From the NCBI GenBank assembly GCA_964504025.1, contig CAZDCO010000010.1:1-33684 (forward strand): a stretch of 33,684 nucleotides of DNA. Direction: 5' to 3'. The stretch comes from Scatosoma sp964504025 (GTDB lineage: Bacteria; Bacillota; Clostridia; Christensenellales; Borkfalkiaceae). Shown in pieces: positions 5,610-14,030 of the stretch. A program made the position numbers and the translations under genes. The notes beneath the pieces were generated by a model, which was not told where the DNA came from, ran no database searches, and was given only the letters and a program-made list of their open reading frames with translations. Numbering within the stretch: the stretch's first letter is position 1; every line of letters begins with the position of its first letter.

Positions 5610-8048
5610 ATGAAAGCACCTTTTAGTTGGTTAAAAGATTACGTAGATATCGATATTTCCGCGCAGGAGCTTGCCGAAAAACTGTTTTCGTGCGGCTTTG
5701 AAGTGGAAGAATTGTCCTATATCGGCGAAAAGATCAATCGCGTCGTCGTCGGACAAGTTACGGCGTTGACGCCGCACCCTGATAGCGATCACATGCAAAT
5801 TTGCGTGGTCGATTGCGGTGAGGAATACGGTAGAAATTTACAGATCGTAACGGGCGCGCCCAACGTATACGTGGGTATGAAAACGCCCTGCGCGTTGGAC
5901 GGTTCGACGGTCGTGGAAAGCAATCCCGCCGTTTTGGAAAAGAACCCCGACGCCGTGAAGAAGATTAAAAAAGGCAAACTCCGCGGCGTGGAGTCTTTCG
6001 GTATGCTGTGTTCGGGCGAAGAACTCGGTATCAACGACGACTTCTACGTCGGCGCGGAAGTGGACGGCTTGTTAGATTTAGCCTCCGACGTTCCCGTCGG
6101 TGAGGATATTAAAAAGGTAGTCGGTTTGGACGATTGGATCTTCGACGTTTCCGTTACGGCAAACCGTCCCGATTGTCAGTGCATTTTCGGTATCGCGCGC
6201 GAAGTGGCGGCGGTGCTGCATAAGCCGTTGAAAACGCCTAACGTTTCGTTTACCGAACGTCCGACGCACGCGGCGGACGTCGAAGTGGAGGTGCTCGCAC
6301 CCGATCTTTGCCCCCGTTACGTAGGGCATTACGTAGAGAACGTAGAGGGCGGCGCAACGCCGACGTGGATGAGAAAGCGTTTGGCATTGTCGGGCTTGCG
6401 TTCCATCTCCCCGATCGTGGATATTACCAACTTCGTGTTGTTGGAAATGGGACAACCCATGCACGCGTTCGACGCCGACGAACTTGCGGATAGAAAGATC
6501 GTCGTACGCCGCGCGAACGACGGCGAAAAGATCGTTACCTTGGACGAAAAGGAATTTACGTTGTCGTCGGAGAATTTAGTAATTTGCGACGGCGAGAAGC
6601 CGGTGGCGTTGGCAGGTATTATGGGCGGCTTGAACAGCGAAATTAAGCCCACGACGAAAAACGTCTACTTCGAGGCGGCTAAGTTCGCACGCGATAGCGT
6701 GAGAAAGACCTCGCGTGCACTCGGACAGGTTTCCGATTCTTCCTCCCGTTTTGAAAAGGGCGTGGACGCTTATACCAACGCGTTCGGTATGGCGCGCGCT
6801 TTGCATTTGATCGAAGAACTCGGTTGCGGCAGCGTAACCACGATCCGTCGCGACGTGTGCGCCGCGGATATTACGCCGCGCGTAATGACGGCGAGCGTGG
6901 CGAAAATCAACGCTCTGCTCGGCATCACCGTGCCGAACGACGAGATCGTCGGTATCTTGACGAGATTAAACTTTAGGCCCGTCGTAGAAGGGGATACGCT
7001 CACCGTGGAAATTCCCGGTTATCGCGACGATATCGACGGCGCGCCCGATTTAGCGGAAGAAATTATCCGCATGTACGGCTACGAGCATATCCAACCTACT
7101 TTCTTGGAAAAGGCGAGCGTTACGAATGGCGGCTTGACCGACGAACAAAACCGCGAATTGCACTTGAAGAATGTACTCCGCGTGCAGGGCTATTCGGAAG
7201 CGTATAACTACTCGTTCTATTCCCCCAAAGATTTCGATTTAATGCGTTTGCCCGAGGACGCGGAAGAACGCAACGCCGTGAAGATTTTGAATCCGATCAG
7301 CGAAGAGTTGTCGGTGATGAGAACCTTCCTTGCGCCTTCCATGTTGGCGAACGCCGTGCGGAATATCCGTCGCGGCAACGACGAGGGCAAGCTGTTCGAG
7401 GTGGCGAACGTGTACGAACCGAACGATACCGCGGCAGGGGAACAACCGACGGAAAAACGACACGTTACGCTCGGCGTTTGGGGCGGTGCGTATTCCTTCT
7501 TCGACGTCAAGGGCGCGATCGAACGTTTGGCTGAGGTATTCCATTTGCAATTCACCTACACGCGCGCGGAAAAGACGTACCTGCACCCCGGAGTTTCGGC
7601 GAACGTGCTCTACGGCAACCGCGTGGTGGGCTGCTTGGGCGAATTAGACCCTGCGATCGCCATGTCGCTCGGTTTGGATAAAAAAGTCTACTTGGCGGAG
7701 TTGGATTTGGCGGCGTTGGAAGCCGATTTGGATGACGGCGTACGCTACGAAAACCTGCCGAAATTCCCTGCGGTGAAGCGCGATCTTGCGTTGCTCGCGG
7801 ACGAAGAATTGACGTGTGAGCAGGTGCGCGACGTGTTGATGCACTCCTGCAAGTACGTAACCGAAGCCGTTTTGTTCGATGTGTATCGCGGCGGTCAAAT
7901 TCCCGACGGCAAGAAGAGTATGGCGTTCACGTTGACGTTTACGCCTGACGCGACGGCGGAAAAGGGATTTACGCCCGATGGCTTGGACGGATTCGTGAAG
8001 AAAATTTTGAACAACCTCAAATTTAAGTTGGGCGTAGAGTTGCGTTGA
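5610..8048 (+). CDS. pheT: Phenylalanyl-tRNA synthetase beta subunit
   Basis: PheT is the large subunit of phenylalanyl-tRNA synthetase and carries tRNA-binding, editing and structural domains. The 812 residues match the bacterial family (about 790-810). Domain order is visible. An N-terminal tRNA-binding OB domain (about 40-165, with PHPDSDHMQICVVD) comes first. The B3/B4 editing region follows (SPIVDITNFVLLEMGQPMHA, about 265-285). B5 contains IIRMYGYEHIQP near 485. A catalytic-like core comes next, and a C-terminal anticodon-binding domain (FPAVKRDLALL at about 715, RGGQIPDGKKSMA near the end). AAGGAG precedes the ATG. Its stop codon overlaps the truB start (ATGA), so truB is translationally coupled. 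Confidence 0.98.
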   Translation: MKAPFSWLKDYVDIDISAQELAEKLFSCGFEVEELSYIGEKINRVVVGQVTALTPHPDSDHMQICVVDCGEEYGRNLQIVTGAPNVYVGMKTPCALDGSTVVESNPAVLEKNPDAVKKIKKGKLRGVESFGMLCSGEELGINDDFYVGAEVDGLLDLASDVPVGEDIKKVVGLDDWIFDVSVTANRPDCQCIFGIAREVAAVLHKPLKTPNVSFTERPTHAADVEVEVLAPDLCPRYVGHYVENVEGGATPTWMRKRLALSGLRSISPIVDITNFVLLEMGQPMHAFDADELADRKIVVRRANDGEKIVTLDEKEFTLSSENLVICDGEKPVALAGIMGGLNSEIKPTTKNVYFEAAKFARDSVRKTSRALGQVSDSSSRFEKGVDAYTNAFGMARALHLIEELGCGSVTTIRRDVCAADITPRVMTASVAKINALLGITVPNDEIVGILTRLNFRPVVEGDTLTVEIPGYRDDIDGAPDLAEEIIRMYGYEHIQPTFLEKASVTNGGLTDEQNRELHLKNVLRVQGYSEAYNYSFYSPKDFDLMRLPEDAEERNAVKILNPISEELSVMRTFLAPSMLANAVRNIRRGNDEGKLFEVANVYEPNDTAAGEQPTEKRHVTLGVWGGAYSFFDVKGAIERLAEVFHLQFTYTRAEKTYLHPGVSANVLYGNRVVGCLGELDPAIAMSLGLDKKVYLAELDLAALEADLDDGVRYENLPKFPAVKRDLALLADEELTCEQVRDVLMHSCKYVTEAVLFDVYRGGQIPDGKKSMAFTLTFTPDATAEKGFTPDGLDGFVKKILNNLKFKLGVELR

Positions 8049-8926
8049 TGAAGAGAACGGAAAAAATCAAGACGTTCGGGTTTTTGAACGTAGACAAACC
8101 GTCGGGCGTAGTGTCGTCGGTCGTCGTCAATAAAATTAAATGGTTATCGGGTGTACCCTGCGGACACATGGGTACGCTCGATCCTTTGGCGAGCGGCGTG
8201 CTGCCCGTCGGGATCGGCAACGCCACGCGTTTGTTCGATTATTTCTTGGGAAAGGAAAAGGTATACGAAGCGGAGTTCACCTTCGGCGTATCTTCCGACA
8301 CGTTAGATTCGACGGGTACGCTTTCCTACGGCGGCAGAGTGCCGTCCGTAAAGGAGATCGTCGATACGTTGCCCACGCTGCTTGGCGAAGTGCTGCAAAT
8401 GCCGCCGAAATACAGCGCGAAAAACGTAAACGGGCGTAGGGGGTACGAGTTGGCGCGTGCAGGTATCGATTTTACCCTGCAAGCGAAAAAGGTGCGTATC
8501 TACGATATGGAGTTGATTTCTCAACCGCAGGAAAACGTTTTCGGCGTTAAAATTCGTTGCGGCGGCGGTACGTATATCCGTTCTATCGGGCGAGATTTGG
8601 CGGAAGCGTTGGGAACGAACGCGGTGATGAGCGCGTTGCGTCGTACGCAAAGCGGTGTATTCACGGCGGAAAACGCCCTTCCTTTTTCCGTGTTGCAAGC
8701 CGATCCGAGCGTGGAGGAGTTGGAACGATACATCGTGCCCACGCAAAACGTATTGCCTTTTGCCGATTTCATTCCCGAAAAAAAGGACGTAGACAAACTT
8801 TTTAACGGTATGACGGTGTTTACCGACTACGCGAACGGGTTATATAAAATATACCGCGACGACGTGTTTTACGGCGTGTTAGAAGTCGTAGACGGTCGCG
8901 CGAAGATTAAGACGAAATTATGTTAA
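8048..8926 (+). CDS. truB: tRNA pseudouridine(55) synthase
   Basis: TruB converts U55 in the T-loop of most tRNAs to pseudouridine. I use the ATG at 8048, which overlaps the pheT stop as ATGA, rather than a TTG one codon earlier. The product is 292 residues. The catalytic motif GHMGTLDPLASG has the active-site Asp at about 45, and the KPSG (17-20), PPKYSA and RCGGGTYIRS segments are typical of the family. The C-terminal part beyond residue 240 is a PUA-like tail. The next gene, ribF, starts 7 bases before its stop. TruB-RibF adjacency is common in bacteria and supports both calls. Confidence 0.97.
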   Translation: MKRTEKIKTFGFLNVDKPSGVVSSVVVNKIKWLSGVPCGHMGTLDPLASGVLPVGIGNATRLFDYFLGKEKVYEAEFTFGVSSDTLDSTGTLSYGGRVPSVKEIVDTLPTLLGEVLQMPPKYSAKNVNGRRGYELARAGIDFTLQAKKVRIYDMELISQPQENVFGVKIRCGGGTYIRSIGRDLAEALGTNAVMSALRRTQSGVFTAENALPFSVLQADPSVEELERYIVPTQNVLPFADFIPEKKDVDKLFNGMTVFTDYANGLYKIYRDDVFYGVLEVVDGRAKIKTKLC

Positions 8927-9783
8927 AGACGATCGATTTTACGGACAAACGGAATAGCAACCGTCCGACGGTGCTTTTGCTCGGCGGTTTCGACGGTTTG
9001 CACGTCGGGCATAAACGGTTGCTCGCGCGCGCAAAATCGTTCGGCTATCCCGTAGGGATCATGAGTATCGTCGGCGGTAAGAAAGAAAAGAGTTTGTTCA
9101 CCGAAGAGGAACGCGCGGCGATATTCGCGCGTGGCGGTGCGGACTTTTCGTTCACGTTGCCCTTTTCGGAAATACGCGAATGGTCGGCGGAACGCTTCGT
9201 GGACGTTTTACGGACGGAGTACGCGCCCGAATTTTTCGTTTGCGGCGAAGACTTCCGCTTCGGGTATCAGGCACAGGGCACGCCCGAATTGTTGAAAACA
9301 AGGGGGCAGGTATGCGTTGAACCGCCCGTGTGTATGCACGGCGAAAAGGTAAGCGCGACGATGATCAAGCACCTGCTTGCCACGGGCGATCTTTCGACGG
9401 CGAACAAGGCACTCGGCGAAGCGTTCTTTTTGACGGGACGGGTATTCCGCGATCGCGGCGTAGGCAGGACGATCGACTTCCCCACGGCGAACGTGCGCTA
9501 TCCGAAAGATAAATTCCCGTTGAAACAGGGCGTGTATCAAACGCGCACGATCGTGGACGGTAAGGCGTACGACGGTATCACGAACTACGGCGCGCGCCCG
9601 ACGTTCGATGACGACGACGTACTCACCGAAACGTATCTCGACGGTTTTTCGGGCGATTTGTACGATCGGAAAATTACGATCGAATTCGTGCGCTTCTTGC
9701 GCGATATACGCAAATTCGACGGACTGGCGGCGTTACGGGCGCAGTTGCAAGAAGATATAAGGAGAGTGAGAACGAATGATTAA
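8920..9783 (+). CDS. ribF: Bifunctional riboflavin kinase/FMN adenylyltransferase
   Basis: RibF makes FMN and then FAD from riboflavin. The N-terminal adenylyltransferase domain shows GGFDGLHVGH (22-31), the nucleotidyltransferase signature, and VSATMIK (144-150) in place of the usual ISSTxIR. The C-terminal riboflavin kinase domain (about 165-287) shows GRTIDFPTANV (182-192), NYGARPTF and the ETYLDGF segment. The length of 287 is at the short end of the family (about 300). No strong Shine-Dalgarno site is seen, but the start overlaps truB by 7 bases, so coupled translation is likely. It overlaps the next gene by 8 bases. Confidence 0.95.
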   Translation: MLKTIDFTDKRNSNRPTVLLLGGFDGLHVGHKRLLARAKSFGYPVGIMSIVGGKKEKSLFTEEERAAIFARGGADFSFTLPFSEIREWSAERFVDVLRTEYAPEFFVCGEDFRFGYQAQGTPELLKTRGQVCVEPPVCMHGEKVSATMIKHLLATGDLSTANKALGEAFFLTGRVFRDRGVGRTIDFPTANVRYPKDKFPLKQGVYQTRTIVDGKAYDGITNYGARPTFDDDDVLTETYLDGFSGDLYDRKITIEFVRFLRDIRKFDGLAALRAQLQEDIRRVRTND

Positions 9784-10621
9784 ATTCGGACCGAGCGGAA
9801 ATTGCGAAAGCTTTTACGCGGAAGGGCATAAATGTACGGAAGAGGCGGCGGCGTTCGTCAAGGCACGCGGCTTAGACTGCTTCGAATATTCTTTCGGGCG
9901 CGGCGTGCGCATGACGGAAGAAAAGGCGATCTCGATCGGTGAAGCGTTCCGAAAAGCAGGGGTGGAAATTTCCGTCCACGCGCCCTACTTTATCAACTTT
10001 GCTAACCCCGACGGCGAAATGGCGGCAAAATCGTACGGCTACGTCTTGGATAGTGCGAAAGCGTGTAAGCTGATGGGCGGCAAACGGATCGTCTTTCACC
10101 CTGCCGCACAGGGAAAAGCGACGCGCGAAGAAGCGGTGGCGCTCACCGTCGAACGCTTGAAAATTTTGCGCGAATATATCTATTTGAACGACTTGCAGGA
10201 TATGATCTTTTGCCCAGAAACGATGGGCAAGCAGGCGCAAATCGGCACGGTGGAAGAAATTACGCGTTTTTGCGAAGTGGACGAAGTGTATACGCCGTGT
10301 ATCGACTTCGGGCATATCAACGCGCGCGAGCAAGGCTCGTTGAAGACGACGGAAGACTACGCTTCTCGCTTGACGTATATGACGGAGAAGCTGGGCAAAG
10401 CGCGTATGCAGCATTTCCACGCGCATTTTTCCAAGATTATGTACGGCGCGAAAGGGGAAATCAAACACCTCACGTTCGCCGACGAAATATACGGACCGGA
10501 CTTCGAGCCGCTTGCCGTAGCGTTGAAGCAGTTGGATCTTACGCCGTATATCGTGAGTGAGTCGGACGGCATGCAAGCGGAAGAAGCGGCGGAAATGAAG
10601 AGAATTTACCTCTCCTTGTAA
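9776..10621 (+). CDS. nfo: Endonuclease IV-like TIM-barrel AP endonuclease
   Basis: Endonuclease IV cleaves DNA at abasic sites using three zinc ions. The 281-residue protein is the expected size and has the TIM-barrel pattern. Probable metal ligands are His68 (SVHAPY), His108 (VFHPAA), Glu148 (CPETMGK), Asp177 and His180 (CIDFGHINA), His215 (in FHAHFSK) and Glu262 (VSESDG). The usual Asp-x-His pair before the last strand reads IKH here (229-231), so one ligand appears changed, and the HLNDSK motif is also altered. It may therefore be a divergent relative rather than a strict Nfo. AAGGAG lies ahead of the ATG, inside the end of ribF. Its association with Nth in the same window is only suggestive. 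Confidence 0.8.
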   Translation: MIKFGPSGNCESFYAEGHKCTEEAAAFVKARGLDCFEYSFGRGVRMTEEKAISIGEAFRKAGVEISVHAPYFINFANPDGEMAAKSYGYVLDSAKACKLMGGKRIVFHPAAQGKATREEAVALTVERLKILREYIYLNDLQDMIFCPETMGKQAQIGTVEEITRFCEVDEVYTPCIDFGHINAREQGSLKTTEDYASRLTYMTEKLGKARMQHFHAHFSKIMYGAKGEIKHLTFADEIYGPDFEPLAVALKQLDLTPYIVSESDGMQAEEAAEMKRIYLSL

Positions 10622-10630
10622 AGGTTTTTT
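10614..10630 (+). terminator. Weak intrinsic terminator after the nfo-like gene
   Basis: CCTT (10614-10617) pairs with AAGG (10621-10624) over a GTA loop, followed by six T. The stem is only 4 bp, so termination would be weak. A new promoter follows, which fits a transcription-unit boundary. Confidence 0.35.
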
Positions 10631-10661
10631 GGAAAAATTCGTAGATTATATCGTCGTATAC

Positions 10662-10690
10662 TTGACGAAAGCATAAATTTTTGTTAAAAT
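10662..10690 (+). promoter_or_regulatory. Sigma-A promoter of the M24 peptidase-efp unit
   Basis: TTGACG (10662-10667), a 17-base spacer and TAAAAT (10685-10690). The start site expected near 10697 would leave only about 7 bases before the ATG at 10704, and would exclude most of the AGGAAG (10691-10696) that looks like a Shine-Dalgarno site. Confidence 0.6.
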
Positions 10691-10703
10691 AGGAAGTGAA
10701 ATT

Positions 10704-11756
10704 ATGGTTACGAACGGAAAAAGAGTATTACAATTGACGAATTGCGACGCCGTTTACGCCTCTTGCGAATTTTTGGTTCGGTATATTACGGGCTTCGAAG
10801 CGGAAGACGGTTGCGTGATCGTAGACGGAACGGGCACGACGCTGTATACCGACAGTCGGTATATCGAGGCGGCGGAAAAGCTGTTCCAAGGCAGCGACGT
10901 AACGCCCGTGATTAAGAAACGCGAAGAAGCGTTGCAACGCTTGGCTACCTACGGAAAAGTGGGTATATCTTTCAAACAAACCTCTCACGCGGAGTTTTTG
11001 ACGCTGGAAAAATACGGCGTAAAGACGGAAAACGTGGACGAGTGTTTTTCTACGGCGATGGGCGTGAAAAACGCTTGGGAGCTGGAAAACGTACGCAAAG
11101 CGTGCGAGATCGCGGAAGAAGCCTTCCTGCTGTTGTTGCCTGCAATCAAAGAGGGCATGACGGAATCGGAAGTCGCCGCGCTGTTAGAATATAATATGCG
11201 TAAACTGGGCGCGCATGGTTTGGCGTTCGCTACGATCGTCGCGTTCGGCGCACACGCCGCCGTACCCCACCACGAAACGGGGAATACGAAACTCGTTTTC
11301 GGCGACGAAATTTTGATCGACTTCGGTTGTCGCGTCAACGGCTATTGTTCGGACATCACGCGCACCTTCCTGTTCGGCGACGACGGAAAACACGAAGCTT
11401 TCAAGAAAGCGTACGACGCCGTACTGACCGCGCATGAACTCGTGAAAGAACAAGGGCATAGCGGTATGACGGGCAAAGAGTTGGACGCAATCGCGCGTAA
11501 CTCGTTGAAAGAAGCCGGCTACGGCGACTTGTTTACCCACTCTCTCGGACACGGCATCGGGCTGAACATACACGAATTTCCGAGCGTAAGTCCTCGCGGC
11601 GAAACGACGCTCGTGGACGGCATGGTTTTTTCCGACGAACCGGGCGTGTACGTACAGGGCGAATACGGTATCCGTATCGAGGACAGCGTAACCTTGCAAG
11701 AGGGTAAAATCGTAAGTTTTATGAGTAAGACGGATAGGAAACTCATCATTTTATAA
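10704..11756 (+). CDS. M24 family aminopeptidase (Xaa-Pro peptidase type)
   Basis: The enzyme belongs to the metal-dependent creatinase-fold peptidases that cleave Xaa-Pro bonds (aminopeptidase P or prolidase). An N-terminal creatinase-like domain covers about 1-120. The catalytic domain follows, with the five expected metal ligands: Asp206 and Asp217 (DFGCRVNGYCSD), His283 (SLGHGIGLNIHE), Glu312 (SDEPGVY) and Glu326 (GIRIEDSV). The length of 350 residues matches the short Bacillus YqhT type. It lies directly before efp, the same order as yqhT-efp in Bacillus. The gap to efp is 37 bases with no terminator, so they are probably cotranscribed. The exact dipeptide preference cannot be read from sequence. 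Confidence 0.92.
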   Translation: MVTNGKRVLQLTNCDAVYASCEFLVRYITGFEAEDGCVIVDGTGTTLYTDSRYIEAAEKLFQGSDVTPVIKKREEALQRLATYGKVGISFKQTSHAEFLTLEKYGVKTENVDECFSTAMGVKNAWELENVRKACEIAEEAFLLLLPAIKEGMTESEVAALLEYNMRKLGAHGLAFATIVAFGAHAAVPHHETGNTKLVFGDEILIDFGCRVNGYCSDITRTFLFGDDGKHEAFKKAYDAVLTAHELVKEQGHSGMTGKELDAIARNSLKEAGYGDLFTHSLGHGIGLNIHEFPSVSPRGETTLVDGMVFSDEPGVYVQGEYGIRIEDSVTLQEGKIVSFMSKTDRKLIIL

Positions 11757-11793
11757 AAAAGAAAAAATTAGTGGAATAAGGAGAAAACACACT

Positions 11794-12357
11794 ATGGCAC
11801 AAATTTTGGCAGGCGATATTCGTAAAGGCGTAACGTTTGAATACAAGAGCGGCGTTTATACCGTTACCGATTTCCAACACGTAAAGCCCGGCAAGGGCGC
11901 GGCGTTCGTACGCGCTACGTTGAAGAACGTAGTTACGGGACAAGTTCTTTCCAACGAAACGTTTAACCCTACCGCAAAGCTTGAAACGGCGCAGGTAGAA
12001 ACGAAGAAGATGACGTATTCGTACTACGACGGCGAATTCTACGTGTTCATGGACGAAGAATACAATCAAGAAATGCTGTCCTTCGATCAAGTGGAAGAAG
12101 CGTTGAAATATATCAAGGAAAACGATATGGTTACGGTGAAATTCCTCTACGGTAAGGCGTTCTCCGTTGAACCCGAAAACTTCGTTGAATTGAAGGTTAT
12201 CGAGGCTGAACCGGGCGTTAAGGGCAACACCGCTACCAACGTTATGAAGAACGCGAAGGTAGAAACGGGCGCGACGATCCAAGTGCCTATGTTCGTGGAA
12301 GAGGGCGAAACCATTCGTATCGACACGAGAACTGGCGAATACATGAGCCGCGTATAA
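11794..12357 (+). CDS. efp: Translation elongation factor P
   Basis: EF-P rescues ribosomes stalled at polyproline stretches. The 187-residue protein has the normal three beta-barrel domains. The N-terminal KOW-like domain carries the loop VKPGKGAAF with Lys34 at the tip, the position that is modified in many bacteria. The central OB domain (about 65-125) and C-terminal domain (about 130-187, ending IRIDTRTGEYMSR) follow. The start has AAGGAG upstream with a 9-10 base spacing. No EF-P modification gene is seen in the window, so the modification state is unknown. A large hairpin follows the gene. Confidence 0.98.
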   Translation: MAQILAGDIRKGVTFEYKSGVYTVTDFQHVKPGKGAAFVRATLKNVVTGQVLSNETFNPTAKLETAQVETKKMTYSYYDGEFYVFMDEEYNQEMLSFDQVEEALKYIKENDMVTVKFLYGKAFSVEPENFVELKVIEAEPGVKGNTATNVMKNAKVETGATIQVPMFVEEGETIRIDTRTGEYMSRV

Positions 12358-12384
12358 TCTACGGCCGAATACTGAATAGAAAAA

Positions 12385-12426
12385 ACGACAAAAATGCGGG
12401 ATTTTTCAAATCCTGCGTTTTGTCGT
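12385..12426 (+). terminator. Long hairpin terminator between efp and dtd
   Basis: The inner stem TGCGGGATTT (12395-12404) pairs with AAATCCTGCG (12408-12417) over a TTC loop, allowing G-T pairs, and is followed by TTTTGTCGT. The outer arms ACGACAAAA (12385-12393) and TTTTGTCGT (12418-12426) also pair, giving nearly 20 bp in total. On the minus strand the outer hairpin is followed by five T. It may act in both directions. The TATAAA at 12426-12431 is a possible -10 for dtd but its -35 (TTTTCA, 12403-12408) is weak. Confidence 0.65.
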
Positions 12427-12448
12427 ATAAAAAGGAGTGTAAAAAAGC

Positions 12449-12886
12449 ATGAAAGCTGTGGTGCAACGGGTGAAAAAAACGACCTTGTGCGTGGACGGCG
12501 AAAGGGTATCCGAGATCCCGTTCGGCTTGACGGTATTTTTAGGCGTGAAAGAGGGCGACGAACGGGCGCAGGCAGATTATCTCGTGAAGAAGATTGCCAA
12601 CCTCCGCATTTTCGAGGACGAAAACGGCAAGATGAATTTGTCTGTGAAAGACGTGGGCGGCGAAGTTTTGCTCGTGTCGCAGTTTACGCTGTACGGCGAC
12701 GCGTCGCACGGCAATCGACCGAGCTTTACGCAGGCGGCGAGACCCGAAATCGCCCGTCCGTTGTACGAATACGCAACGGAAGCACTCCGCGCGTGGGGCG
12801 TTACGGTAAAAACGGGCGTGTTCGGCGCGGATATGCAAATCGAGCAGCATAACGACGGACCCGTAACTATTTTGTTGGAAGCGTAA
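12449..12886 (+). CDS. dtd: D-aminoacyl-tRNA deacylase
   Basis: Dtd hydrolyses D-amino acids from mischarged tRNAs, and also glycine from tRNA-Ala. The 145-residue length is exactly typical. The start MKAVVQRV, the SQFTLYG motif (77-83) and the C-terminal NDGPVTI motif (135-141), which together form the active site of the dimer, are all present. A good AAAGGAG lies 11-12 bases upstream of the ATG. The gene sits between the efp hairpin and a promoter-like region, so it could be transcribed alone or by read-through from efp. Confidence 0.97.
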   Translation: MKAVVQRVKKTTLCVDGERVSEIPFGLTVFLGVKEGDERAQADYLVKKIANLRIFEDENGKMNLSVKDVGGEVLLVSQFTLYGDASHGNRPSFTQAARPEIARPLYEYATEALRAWGVTVKTGVFGADMQIEQHNDGPVTILLEA

Positions 12887-12908
12887 GCGCACCCGATATA
12901 TATTGTAT
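12875..12908 (+). promoter_or_regulatory. Possible promoter of the dgt-dnaG-rpoD operon with an NrdR-box-like word
   Basis: TTGGAA (12875-12880), an 18-base spacer and TATATT (12899-12904) form a plausible sigma-A promoter. It overlaps the 3' end of dtd. The 16-base word at 12893-12908 matches the known NrdR-box pattern (ACAC-W-ATATAT-W-GTGT) at about 12 of 16 positions, mostly in the AT core, so it may be chance. The rest of the gap to the dgt start is AT-rich and carries weak inverted words around TTTCC/GGAAA (12914-12942). Confidence 0.35.
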
Positions 12909-12998
12909 AAAAAATCGGAAAATATTTCCTGAAAAAAAGGAAAAGCGCAAATCGCCGTCGAATAATTAAATAAGAGAAAAACGATAAGGAGCGGAAGT

Positions 12999-14030
12999 AT
13001 GGACAAGCTGACGAACGAAGTAACGGTACGCGAGCGCGTTTGCGCTCAGGAACGGACGTTTTTATCCCCGTACGCCATGAAATCGGCGGAAACGCGCGGT
13101 AGAGCGCGCGCGGAACAGCCCTGTCAATTCCGCACCGAATTTCAACGGGATCGCGACCGTATCATTTATAGCAATTCTTTCAAACGCTTAAAAAATAAGA
13201 CACAAGTCTTTTTTGCGCCCGAGGGGGATCATTACATTACCCGTTTGACGCATACCCTCGACGTATCGCAAATCGCCCGTTCGATCGCCCGTTCGTTGGC
13301 GTTGAACGAGGACTTGGCGGAAGCGATCGCGCTGGGGCACGACTTGGGGCACACTCCCTGCGGACACGTTGGGGAGCGCGTTTTGGCAAGGCTTGCCGAG
13401 GGCGGTTTTTACCACAACGAGCAATCGTTGCGCGTCGTCGATTGCATTGAGAAGGACGGGCGCGGACTTAACCTCACGCAAGAGGTGCGAGACGGCATTT
13501 TACAGCACAAAAGTTCGGGTACGCCCATGACGTTGGAGGGCGAGGCGGTATCGCTCGCGGATAGGATCGCGTATATCAATCACGATATCGAAGACGCCAT
13601 TCGTGCAAAAATATTAAGGGCGGAAGACTTGCCGAAAGATGTCGTGGAGTTGCTTGGCGATCAAACGAAAACGCGTATCAACACGGCGATCGCGGATATT
13701 TATACCCATTCGTACGGGAAAGACCACGTGCGTATGTCCGACGAAATGATGCAAGCGATCCACAAATTGCGCACCTTTATGTTCGAGCGCGTGTACGAAA
13801 TCGCGAATAAATCGATCCAGGAACGTTCGGAGCGTATGTTGACGCAGCTGTTTACCTACTTTACGAAGCACGTGGATAAATTGCCGCAAACGTATTTGCG
13901 GTGGTTGGAGCGCGACGGTAAAGAACGGGTAGTTTGCGATTATCTTTCGGGAATGACCGATCGGTACGCCGTAAGCGTATTCGAGAGTTTGTTCATTCCC
14001 ACGACCTTTTCCGTAGGGGGTACGAATTGA
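12999..14030 (+). CDS. dgt: Deoxyguanosinetriphosphate triphosphohydrolase-like protein (HD domain)
   Basis: The product is an HD-superfamily phosphohydrolase of the dGTPase family, which cleaves dNTPs to nucleoside and triphosphate. The 343-residue length fits the short bacterial dGTPase-like subgroup. The metal site is visible as His85 (LTHTLDV), His114-Asp115 (LGHDLGH) and Asp188 (LADRIAY). The flanking YSNSFKRLKNKTQV and HNEQSLR segments are family hallmarks. AAGGAG precedes the ATG. Its stop codon overlaps the TTG start of dnaG, so the two genes are translationally coupled. A dgt-dnaG-rpoD order is a known arrangement in Clostridia. Confidence 0.95.
   Translation: MDKLTNEVTVRERVCAQERTFLSPYAMKSAETRGRARAEQPCQFRTEFQRDRDRIIYSNSFKRLKNKTQVFFAPEGDHYITRLTHTLDVSQIARSIARSLALNEDLAEAIALGHDLGHTPCGHVGERVLARLAEGGFYHNEQSLRVVDCIEKDGRGLNLTQEVRDGILQHKSSGTPMTLEGEAVSLADRIAYINHDIEDAIRAKILRAEDLPKDVVELLGDQTKTRINTAIADIYTHSYGKDHVRMSDEMMQAIHKLRTFMFERVYEIANKSIQERSERMLTQLFTYFTKHVDKLPQTYLRWLERDGKERVVCDYLSGMTDRYAVSVFESLFIPTTFSVGGTN

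Noticed and set aside
13934..14026. In-frame upstream extension of dnaG
   Set aside because: It lies inside dgt. The TTG at 14027 has a strong ribosome-binding site and puts the zinc ligands at the usual primase positions.
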